NCBI RefSeq assembly: GCF_003073045.1
Contig: NC_037591.1
Location: forward strand, 21,981,319-22,045,318
Length of the DNA stretch: 64,000 bases
Reading direction: 5' to 3'
DNA from: Pomacea canaliculata
Lineage: Eukaryota; Mollusca; Gastropoda; Architaenioglossa; Ampullariidae
Position 1 is the first letter of the stretch. Every line of letters starts with the position of its first letter. Of this stretch, positions 57,701-64,000 are shown piece by piece. Under the pieces are notes generated by a model. That model was not told the origin of the DNA. It saw only the letters and a list, made by a program, of their open reading frames with translations, and searched no databases. The position numbers and the translations under genes were made by a program.

Positions 57701-60700
57701 CAGTTTAGCAGAATTTCTTGAAAAATATTTCTACTGACAAGTTGCAATTAAGAATATTTTTACAGGCGACTTGAATGTTTAGCAATATTTCTACCGGTGA
57801 CTTGCAGCAACCGCACGTTGTCTTGGCGCTGTGACGTTGCTGTACGTGACCTGCAAGAAGTCTCACCGGTTGTTTGTTTTTTTTTTAAACTCCTGTTCCA
57901 CGACACGAGAAGCCAAATATAGAACATATTTGCACAGACCAGTCAATAACGTGACTGAGAAAAGCATTTTACTTATTCTTGCTTCTCATTCACAAGAGCT
58001 TTTTATTTTTGTCAGACTACCTTGGCATGATTTATGAGCTAGGTTTTTTTTTTTTTTTAAGAATTACAGGCAGCGCATTTGTACAGAGGGACAGGTCCAC
58101 ATACAAGCGGTTTTGAAAACTAACATGGATGACTGCTAGCGATATAGTACGATGACACATCGATGATCAACCAGCGCTAACCTATATTCATGGAAAAGTG
58201 TGATTAGTCATCACTAGTCTGCGGTTTGACTCGAGGTCACAGGCTGCTAGGTGATGACTACTTCAGAAGACTCTTATCGATGGGCAAGTGTAGAGCACTG
58301 TCTTACTGGATAGATGGATCCACGTGAAAAAAATATTAATTTTGTAGCCTTCAGACTAGGGAAGCAGAAATGGTTAAGGCGACAGCGTCCGAACACTAGA
58401 GGAGCAGACTCTAGTCGGTTAGATACACCCTCACCCCACCACACCTCCCAACTCGACCCAGCGGTGAAATGGGTACCTGGCTCCCTACAGGGGTCTGAGC
58501 AGGTAAGGCAGAGAAGCAGAGGAAATGGGCACAACTTTCACAAACAGCCGGCCCCGAGACATCTCATTCCCTAAAGACAGTAAGAACGTGGGACAATATT
58601 CAGATCGGTTTAAAGGTATAATTTTTTAAGCCCACTGCAAGTCTTCTGGGATGTTGTATACTAAACATTTCAATGTCCACTGACGTTTCTAGAGAGGGGA
58701 GAGACTGGCAGCAAGCATGCATACAATCTGTGATTTCTTCACCTATTCTCCCATTCTTCAATCCATTTCTTGTTTTCTTGTGACAGAAGTTGCTTGGCTT
58801 GCAGTCCTCCTCTAAACAGAACCAGTCCACAGCTAAGGCGGGTCCATCGACTGCTGACTGTTATTTCCGCCGACTGTCATTTGAACATTTGCTGCTAACA
58901 GAGCTACAGATGCAGCTCCTATTTCTGTTACTAACTGCTTCTTCTACTGCTGCTGACAGCATTCCTCTAAAACTACTGCTAAAGCTGTTATTTCTATAAC
59001 CAACGCGGCTTCTGCTATCTCTATTTCTGTTAATAAAGCTGCTTATAATACTATTAAAGTTGCATTTTTCTGCTACTACTGCTAAAACTGCCCATCAATT
59101 ATAGAATGAATTGCACAGACTGCTTTCGATAATAGAATGAATTGTATTGCTGTAGGATGCATGCTATAATCATAGAATGAATTATTAAACTAGAGAATAA
59201 TACAAATTCTCCTCTTGGCGCCCTATAAGCAGTAGCCTATCTGAACTCCGCTTATGGCATGAGTCGAAACTGAATGTTAAATGAGATTCCTTCATTCTCT
59301 ATGCAATGCAAGCTTAGTGACTGTCAAGAAAGACGGAACCATGTTCCTCGTGCAAAATCATCTGGTAAATATATTCTCATCTTCCTTCAGCTGTCTACTA
59401 GTACTACTGCTACGCCAATAGTTCTTACTTCTACTTCTACAGCTACTGCTTCCCTCCACCACTACTACCGCTACTTCTTCATCCACCACTACTACAGCTG
59501 CTGCTTCCATCCACCACTACTAGAGCTGCTGCTTCTTGAACAGCTTCTTGTACAATGAAGAAATGTTGACACAACTGCGCAGCGGCTGGCAGAGTTAAGG
59601 GAAGACTACCGCTCCCACCCACATGTTGGTGTAAAAGGGAGTTATCTACCTTAGACAAGGCAACCGCTGTTTCTTTACTGTTGGTATGCTAAGTACTGTA
59701 GTTTTACTCGTACTCACCTCCACCCTACTCAAGATGTGTTTATGGCACCAGTAAGATTATATAGACTGCAGCTGCATGTGCTTGCTAGTAGTTTGGGAAA
59801 ATGGAGTATTTAATCTTATGATCAAGCTGTGTGATTGCGGGAGAACAAAGACTGAGGAAAGGTATTAAAAAAAAAAGAGGAGGGACTGATACATGACAGA
59901 TGACTAGTTGGCAAAACATGTTTGTGTTCCGGTCACGTGATTATCTGGTGACCTCGCCATTTGCCGCTGCATCGTCACAATGTGAAGGGGAAGTCACGTG
60001 TCGAGTACTAATCGAAAGCTGACGCCCGAGTCCTAAAGAGAACGCCGCGGTTTTTCTCTCCTCGATGCGTCTTTTCGATTGACTTCATTTCTCTAGCAGC
60101 TCCACCACACAGCTCAAGTGTCATGTTACCCAAGTCTGCCATACCAAAGTCAAAATGGCACTGAGCTAAATGTCATGGAAAGTTCTCGATTCTTAAATTT
60201 TGCTTTCTCTCTCTCTCTCGCGCGCGCGCGTGTGTGTGTGTGTGAGGTGGGTTAAGATTGGTATGAATTGCTTAGTTTTGTTTTGCTGGCCATTAGCCTT
60301 GAAAATTTTTTCTTTTCAAACTTCATTTTTATATTTTGTCATATATGTGTGGTTTTCACTGGATTCTATTTAAATACTCTGATGCTGACAGATGCTCACA
60401 CCATTGCTAAGCTCGTGTAGCAATAAAGAATCAATCTTTCAATCAGTCTCTTACTTTCTTTGTTATAGCTTTTTGATTGGAGTAGGTAGAGTCCAGTCAC
60501 GTGATATCACGATTTTTTTCTTTAAAAAAAACATTTTCACAAATTCAGCGAAATAGGGCATCGTTAAGTTCAGATTTTGTTTGGGGCACAGTCCCCCTCC
60601 AGTGATGAAAGTTGCTGATTCAGCATTCAGATACCAGTTCCTCACTCTCACAAGAGGGTGGCTCTGAAAAAAGCGTGATTTCTTACACCTCAGCCCCCAC

Positions 60701-62829
60701 CCCACCCATTCAACAAGCGACCTTCAGTAAAAAGGTCAGGGGACGACATTTTTTAAAAGACTAAAGATGAGAAAGATGTCACACACTTCCAGATGTCATC
60801 AAAGGCCTGCGACTCAAAATGTCCCCCATTTGTGGAGCAGCAGGCGCCCCTGTGTCAAGCCACCGATGATCAGATTGTCCAACCACCCGGGTTGTTCCTA
60901 AAAGCACTCTTACCCAGCTGGGTTAACCTATCCAGTGTGGATGCACGTGAAAGGCAGCTGACCAGAGTGTCCACCTACCTGACCGAAACATGTCCGCCAG
61001 CCGCTCGGTCCACGGGGGGCGAATGGTCAGCGCTCCGCGGTTGTCATGGTAATACAGGCGACGCTGTCGTTCGATGATGAGGGAGAAAGGGTTGAGCTGC
61101 CAGAGCTTCCACAGAGCAGCGCCCAACCACCAGATGGCGCCGATGATAGCAAACCATATTTCTATCAGCGGAACATCTGCATACAAAGCACGTTTAATGT
61201 GAAGATGAGGAAAGACCGGCCGGGTCACTTACAACAAGACATACTATTTTAAAATGTGTAAAAGATGCAGATACAAATGAAATACAGATACATGCTGCTT
61301 AGGTGTGTGATTATGCGCTTTACAAATTTTGCAAATTATTATTATTATTATTATTATTATTACGAGGGTCATGTACAAATTAGTTGGGTTTTTTAACAGA
61401 TTTTCTTGGAAGTTGTGACACAGATCACGATTCACATGGAAGGCAAAATTCCATTTCAGTGAAGTCATAGTTTCGCACTCTCCGCGCTCATAACAGAAGC
61501 AACCGCATGGACCGGATGTTAACAAAAGTAACTTCATCAACTTTGCTAGAGATGTCGAAAGGGACGTAATACCTCTATCTGGCATGGTCCTTACAGTCTA
61601 GGGATACTCGTATCTCGATAGCAGATCAGTGAAAAGTACGGTGTGACAAACAAACAAACAAAACACAAAACAAAACACAAAACAAAAAACAAAACAAACA
61701 AAAAAAAAAACAACGGAAAAATAGAAGTTTGCAGTATGGAGACAGAACAATGCGAATAATCAATACAGAAGAAAGAAAAATGTACAGACAGTGAAAACGA
61801 AAGTAAGGAAGAAAGAGGATTCTAAAAACAAAAAACGCTGTAGATTTTTGTGCTAATGTAGAGAATGATACACTTTACTTGTCGAGATATTACCAGTGCC
61901 GTGGTCTCAAGCATGGAAGCGATATTTGTACTCACAATGAAGAACAGGGGAGATAATAATAGATTATTTCTGTAATGCATTTCCCACCACCACCACCACA
62001 TTACAGCAGGCGTAATGCGATGTACACAAGTAAAAACAAAGAATATACATTTAGACACAAAAATGCATAAAGCACACATTCAGACACAAACATCAGCAAA
62101 TATCCAGAGACATTAACTTGTCAACAAGGCAGAAAGGAGAAAATTGACTCTCACAGGGCACAATGCTAATTTTATGTTACAGGTGCCCATTGTCTTATTT
62201 CAAAGTATAGTAGAGTCAGCTTTTGGCTTATATGCCTCTTGTTCAGTTAGCACAAAATCACTTTGTAATTGAAAACTGTTAAACGGAAGAGAAAAATCGT
62301 GCAAGAGGCGTTAAACACTCATTTTATCGCGTAGGTTCCCAGAGTAATGAATTTTATAGCCATGAGAACGAAGCTGAATGAGTTTAATGTTTCTACTTAT
62401 TTTTAATTCGTGGGTTTTTTTTTAAAATTGTTCCTTTACTTATTAATCAACACACAGTCTGCTCCTTGCTGCTTGTGACGTAGAGACATTTTAGGTGCAC
62501 TGAGTGCAATCATACATGCCATGGGGTTGGGCACCCGCAGGCTTCTTTTCATATTTTATTATTGAAAAAAATAGGCGTTGCTCTCCAGCAAGATGTACTT
62601 TTACATCAGATCGTTCTCTCTCTTTCTCTCTCTCTCTTGCTACCACCCTCTCTCATACAAGAGACGATACACGTGACTGCACCATTATTGTCATTCATTC
62701 TGTCAATCCTTCTTGACGCCATTCTTGCTATCCATCACACTCTGGCTCACCAGATAAATTTGAACCGGAAGCCAGCAGCGTGTTTCGCCTCCTCCTGTAC
62801 TTGGCCATCGTCTGCCTGATGTCATGGGG
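40230..62829 (-). CDS. Jitterbug/FLN-2-like filamin-family gene, at least seven coding exons
   Basis: Exons in transcript order are 62,829-62,751, 61,176-60,979, 50,946-50,720, 49,359-49,207, 47,146-45,459, 44,538-41,003 and 40,442-40,230. Phases match at every junction. Architecture: basic N-terminal piece, a hydrophobic segment, one calponin-homology domain, a filamin Ig repeat, about 1,600 residues of low-complexity sequence, and a C-terminal filamin repeat ending ICKVTY. CH domains plus filamin repeats with a long disordered part recall Drosophila jitterbug and C. elegans FLN-2, which cross-link or scaffold actin. An in-frame ATG in exon 1 (MAKYRRRRNTLL) could be the start, or more exons may lie beyond the window. 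The two giant exons contain about six apparent single-base frame slips and one in-frame TGA, so either the assembly has indels or the gene is decaying. Confidence 0.75.
41003..44538 (-). CDS. Giant exon: disordered scaffold region and start of last filamin repeat
   Basis: A 3,536-nt exon bounded by acceptor CTACTTCAG at 44,539 and donor TTTCAG|GTATGC at 41,003. Most of it is Ser, Arg, Glu and Asp rich with no known domain. It contains two copies of a motif of about 36 residues, HRRLQRRPYPWAMELD...LVRGSSPSL and HRRLARMPYPWEIELD...LIRGSNSSL, plus a weaker upstream RKRREQYPW. The 3' end carries CVAYGPGLYYGQVGSKNNFQ of the final filamin repeat. Frame changes occur near 42,260, 41,740, 41,655 and 41,268, and an in-frame TGA near 43,145. 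They cancel overall (length is 2 mod 3, as the flanking phases require), which fits scattered small indels in otherwise coding sequence. Confidence 0.7.
44539..45458 (-). other. Intron of filamin-like gene; no other gene
   Basis: Contains a short CGCGCG run near 45,291-45,300 and poly-T near 45,345. No supportable exon. Confidence 0.5.
45459..47146 (-). CDS. Exon: first filamin repeat and start of disordered region
   Basis: The acceptor is CTCTTCCTAG| at 47,147, in phase 0 with the CH exon. It opens VSLAIKVVARGTGLKAGIVG, LHIEIQGPNNEV, and after a slip GEGRFLVTYIPRSSGPHFIS and DVDIEGSPFEVKVSDW, one complete filamin repeat. Next come lysine-rich (KKGKKVKYNSKKKSERVY), glutamate-run and Pro/His/Ser-rich segments. 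The donor CACCG|GTAAGT at 45,459 joins the next exon in phase 1 (SPSTERDTSGL). Two apparent single-base deletions, near 46,865 and 46,640, account exactly for the phase mismatch of the exon length. Confidence 0.78.
47382..47448. repeat. (AAT)n trinucleotide microsatellite
   Basis: About 22 AAT/ATA units in the intron of the filamin-like gene. Poly-Asn or poly-Ile frames across it are artefacts. Confidence 0.97.
48273..48290 (-). CDS. Possible 18-nt microexon of the filamin-like gene
   Basis: CACCTTTCCAGCCTCCAG (HLSSLQ) is preceded by a pyrimidine-rich acceptor (CCTGTCCCCGTGTAG) and followed by a strong donor GTAAGAC. It would insert six residues in phase 0 between exons ending at 49,207 and starting at 47,146. 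It lies in an intron stretch of higher GC. No transcript evidence. Confidence 0.25.
48703..48835. repeat. Poly-T/G low-complexity tract
   Basis: Long T runs broken by G, followed by another 20-T run near 48,879-48,894. Lysine- or phenylalanine-rich open frames on both strands are artefacts of this tract. Confidence 0.95.
49207..49359 (-). CDS. Exon completing the calponin-homology domain
   Basis: 51 codons in phase 0 at both ends (acceptor GCGCTTGCAG|, donor CCCAAG|GTGAGA). MMITAEEMAIADKDTELKII corresponds to the last CH helix of filamins (human ITPEEM). It is followed by a Pro/Ser linker (PPSPMSQSRPPSPK). Confidence 0.8.
49719..49840. repeat. Intronic minisatellite, about 33-bp period
   Basis: Three to four units of GAGGAAACTGACATCACGAT followed by TATAATRTGAGA occur in tandem, and looser relatives of the GAARCTGACA core extend upstream to about 49,550. 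Confidence 0.8.
50720..50946 (-). CDS. Calponin-homology (CH) domain exon
   Basis: The acceptor TCCTCTCTAG| at 50,947 gives phase 1 at the start; the donor CCAAAA|GTAAGA gives phase 0 at the end. ETRKAKLLAWVQDMVPRM, DFMSSWHDGVVLCCLLEEVC and PGLCPRPELLKPHHRVNNCR, then LGIKLAQKYLRLPK, follow the CH fold (leading LAW helix, W-x-D-G-x-x-L-C core, PGLCP as in filamin CH2). CH domains bind F-actin when paired; only one is encoded by the visible exons. Confidence 0.88.
50947..53501 (-). other. Intron of filamin-like gene; no other gene recognised
   Basis: Contains a CTCTCT/CACACA tract at about 51,770-51,792 and only short chance frames. Confidence 0.5.
53502..53526 (-). CDS. Candidate alternative first exon A (MTHLFLYS)
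   Basis: ATG at 53,526 in a GC-rich region opens MTHLFLYS and meets the donor CTACTCAG|GTGTGT in phase 1, exactly the phase needed by the CH exon at 50,946 (giving LYS-DETRKAKLL). A perfect CRE (TGACGTCA) lies at 53,696-53,703 upstream. It would give a short isoform lacking the hydrophobic exon. Confidence 0.4.
53696..53703 (-). promoter_or_regulatory. Palindromic CRE near alternative first exon A
   Basis: Perfect TGACGTCA about 170 bp upstream of the candidate ATG, in a CpG-rich stretch that also contains GTCACGAC and CACGTG-type sites (CTCACGTGCT near 53,769). Confidence 0.45.
54858..55600 (+). mobile_element. RTE-type LINE fragment, endonuclease domain
   Basis: Plus-strand pieces in changing frames read like the apurinic endonuclease of RTE/BovB-class LINEs (often annotated craniofacial development protein 2-like). 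They are LREKTSRLERYQEEICGTGK, HGMGFIVRRELIRSCIPISS, DQVYASTSTHEDDRVKEFC and, after a deletion, QGSDHNLILMSLKLKVKIKH with LEKLQDQKIAEVF-like sequence. The SDH motif of the active site is visible. Both ends and the reverse transcriptase are absent; it is a dead intronic fragment. Confidence 0.78.
56437..56586 (-). pseudogene. Toll-like-receptor 3'-end fragment
   Basis: The reverse complement matches the last codons and 3' UTR of TLR2 at about 28,635-28,782. It shares GTGTATAGGTG, CTGCTGTCTGT, AAGTTCTCCGCTGTTAGTCT, CCTAAACAATGAA, AACCGGAAGCT and CTCGTTTTAGTAGTTAACT. Upstream coding similarity fades within a few codons and the equivalent of the stop is not kept. A third TLR locus or a copied segment must have existed here. 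Confidence 0.75.
57169..57271 (-). CDS. Candidate alternative first exon B (34 codons)
   Basis: ATG at 57,271 opens MSWQKMQQMWAYVVTPSRRK and runs to the donor ACCCGGG|GTAAGC at 57,169 in phase 1, again matching the CH exon (GTR-DETRKAKLL). The region is CpG-rich (GCCGCGGC, CGCGCG) and an AP-1 site TGACTCA lies at 57,352-57,358, about 85 bp upstream. The peptide is basic. Phase agreement alone has a one-in-three chance, but CpG richness and donor strength add support. Confidence 0.45.
58370..58570 (+). mobile_element. tRNA-like SINE, intronic
   Basis: GGTTAAGGCGACAGCGTCCG followed by GACTCTAGTCGGTTAGATAC resembles a tRNA A-box/B-box pair. The body GGTGAAATGGGTACCTGGCT with CCCTACAGGGGTCTGAGCAG is typical of molluscan tRNA-derived SINEs. 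It belongs to a different family from the copy at 31.9 kb. Confidence 0.6.
58880..59560. repeat. Imprecise CTG/CTA trinucleotide-rich region
   Basis: Scattered CTGCTG, CTACTA and ACTACTAC stretches give Leu/Ser/Thr-rich frames without domain content. It also contains two or three AATAGAATGAATTG-type short repeats near 59,100-59,185. Confidence 0.6.
59561..60978 (-). other. Intron of filamin-like gene; CpG-rich patch near 60.0 kb
   Basis: A patch at 59,930-60,080 has CACGTGA-type sites and CCGCGG but no phase-compatible first exon that I can support. A CTCTCT/CGCG/TGTG microsatellite lies at 60,208-60,245. Confidence 0.45.
60979..61176 (-). CDS. Exon encoding a hydrophobic, probably membrane-spanning segment
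   Basis: A 198-nt phase 1-1 exon (acceptor TTGTATGCAG|, donor GGTCAG|GTAGGT). It reads VPLIEIWFAIIGAIWWLGA, then ALWKLWQLNPFSLIIERQRR, and ends PPWTERLADMFR before joining the CH exon. The first 25 or so residues are Trp/Ile/Ala-rich and uncharged enough for a transmembrane helix, flanked by an Arg-rich upstream exon (KYRRRRN), fitting a type II or reverse-anchor arrangement. I know of no filamin with such a segment, so either it is lineage-specific or the peptide is amphipathic rather than membrane-spanning. Confidence 0.65.
61177..62750 (-). other. Intron of filamin-like gene
   Basis: Contains an ATT trinucleotide run (61,336-61,363), an A-rich CAAA repeat (61,649-61,712) and a CTCTCT tract (62,617-62,637). 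No other gene recognised. Confidence 0.5.
62751..62829 (-). CDS. Most upstream visible exon of the filamin-like gene
   Basis: 79 nt, acceptor CTGTCTTGCAG| at 62,830, donor TTATCTG|GTGAGC, phase 0 in and 1 out. It reads PHDIRQTMAKYRRRRNTLLA and continues SGSNLS joined to DVPLIEIW. The in-frame ATG (ACGATGGCC) may be the true start with a spliced 5' UTR; otherwise earlier exons lie outside the window. Confidence 0.6.
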
Positions 62830-63139
62830 CTGCAAGACAGATGATGTAAAAAGCGGCCATCATGTCTTCCACAAGCATGCGTCTTTACTTCTCTATTTTG
62901 CGGGGAGGGTAGGGAGAGCGGGCTTAACCAGTCGCAGCTATCCACCGAGGTTGAAAGAAGCAGCCTTCATTCTGATATGCTGAAAGAACAAAATAAAAAG
63001 TAGAAATAATGTGACTTTAGGTGTGTGTGTGGGGTGTGTGGGTGGGGAATATTGGAGATGTTTAAAAAATGTTCACATGTTTGCGCATATTGAAGAGGAC
63101 GTTGATGTGCACGTTTAACTTTGAATGTTTTCACTGCGA

Positions 63140-63140
<1 letters not shown>

Positions 63141-63234
<94 letters not shown>
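63141..63234. repeat. (CTGT)n tetranucleotide microsatellite
   Basis: About 23 uninterrupted CTGT units. Open frames across it are artefacts. Confidence 0.98.
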
Positions 63235-64000
63235 CCAGGATAATTACGGATTTAAGTTTCCCCATCTGTATGGTGACAGATGAACATGCATGCATTGATG
63301 AATGAAAGAAGGGTGTGTGGGTCGCTGGATGCACTGTTATTTGCGATCAGCTGCTTTTTAACACACGTGTGATATCAGTTGTTTTTAAACATTCAGTTAC
63401 CTAGCAACTGCGCAGTAATGGCGCCGAATTACGTTTTTTTCTCATACTTATAACGTCTACGAACAGCACAGTTTTTTATACGACATCTACGGTGTCATGA
63501 AGAGGTGAGGTGAAAACGTCCCTTCAAGACATCTCCACCATCTGAATCCAGACACCGCCGGTGAGGCCGGTAAAACAGAAGCTGTGATCGCTGAGTTGGT
63601 TGGTTGGGGTTGGTTGGCTGGCTGGCTGGCTGGCTGGTTGTTGGTACCTAATATCGTGTCCGTTGTACAGACTATGTCATGGCAAGACAACCACTGGAAG
63701 CCTCTGGAAGATATGATCATCCGGGTTCACAGCATGCCAGATGCACGTGTAAGACTATTTTCGATGACTTTTTGCACGCAGTATCTCGTATTGGCCTGTA
63801 CACTCCACACGGACTTCCTCTTTCATTCTGTTTATGTGTTAATGTCCCGGATAAACATCAGAAGAATACTTACAAACGATCCTGTCTCTTTATTGCTGAT
63901 ATTGCTTTATCATTCTTCATCTATAGATCATATTTTTCCCCTTTTCATTTACTTTTTTTTTAGCAAATCCCCTTCAGCAAGGACGTTCTCCACTCGTAGA
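63235..64000. other. No gene recognised at right edge
   Basis: Contains a TTGG/CTGG run at about 63,598-63,640 and no supportable exon; probably upstream intron or flank of the filamin-like gene. Confidence 0.45.

Noticed and set aside
59930-60080. Possible fourth alternative first exon in a CpG-rich patch
   Set aside because: The only ATG-to-donor frame seen ends in phase 2 and would not read into the CH exon.
63069-63334. Open frames through a CTGT repeat
   Set aside because: Tetranucleotide repeat read in different frames; no independent coding signal.
1-64000. CRISPR arrays, rRNA genes, canonical tRNA genes, retroviral or Polinton-like elements
   Set aside because: None recognised; tRNA-like sequences seen were SINE heads, and reverse-transcriptase sequence was of the RTE LINE type.

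Overview
The window is animal nuclear DNA, most likely from a gastropod mollusc. The evidence is intron-containing genes with GT..AG borders, single-coding-exon protostome-type Toll-like receptors, a TRIM (RING/B-box) gene cluster, an RNF180 orthologue, a jitterbug/FLN-2-like filamin gene, tRNA-like SINEs, RTE-type LINE debris, hAT transposons and many microsatellites. The species cannot be fixed from the sequence, and the gastropod call rests on gene style and repeat flavour. No CRISPR, operon, bacterial or recognisable viral features were seen.

Layout. 1-9.1 kb is a TRIM neighbourhood on the + strand: the 3' part of one TRIM gene at the left edge, two decayed partial copies of it (3.5 and 4.6 kb), and a second TRIM gene (7.37-9.08 kb) with RING, two B-boxes and a coiled coil. 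It is interrupted by a 2.3 kb hAT element with perfect 8-bp target duplications and by a hAT MITE that landed inside an older hairpin-like repeat. 12.1-28.7 kb holds two Toll-like receptor paralogues on the + strand (14.33-16.53 and 26.46-28.65 kb). They share similar 5' leaders and 3' UTRs and have almost identical transmembrane and TIR parts; the first carries a single 1-bp frameshift. Between them lie an RTE-like LINE reverse-transcriptase fragment and a 4.3 kb MULE-like DNA transposon with long inverted arms and an apparently spliced transposase gene.

31.0-35.9 kb (- strand) is a complete five-exon RNF180-like membrane-bound RING E3 ligase gene (825 codons, all junctions in phase). 40.2-62.8 kb (- strand) is a large filamin-family gene: a hydrophobic N-terminal exon, a calponin-homology domain, one filamin repeat, about 1,600 residues of low-complexity/disordered sequence, and a final filamin repeat. 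Two further CpG-rich, phase-compatible first exons sit inside its large 5' introns, suggesting alternative promoters. Its two giant exons carry about six apparent frame slips and one stop, which may be assembly indels or real decay. The introns contain a fragment of a Toll-like-receptor 3' end, an RTE-type endonuclease fragment, a SINE, a minisatellite and several microsatellites.

Functionally the TRIM and TLR clusters look like a tandemly expanding innate-immune neighbourhood, RNF180 is a membrane ubiquitin ligase, and the filamin-like gene encodes an actin cross-linker or scaffold with alternative N termini. There is no evidence that these loci work as one system beyond the immune-type clustering of TRIM and TLR genes.
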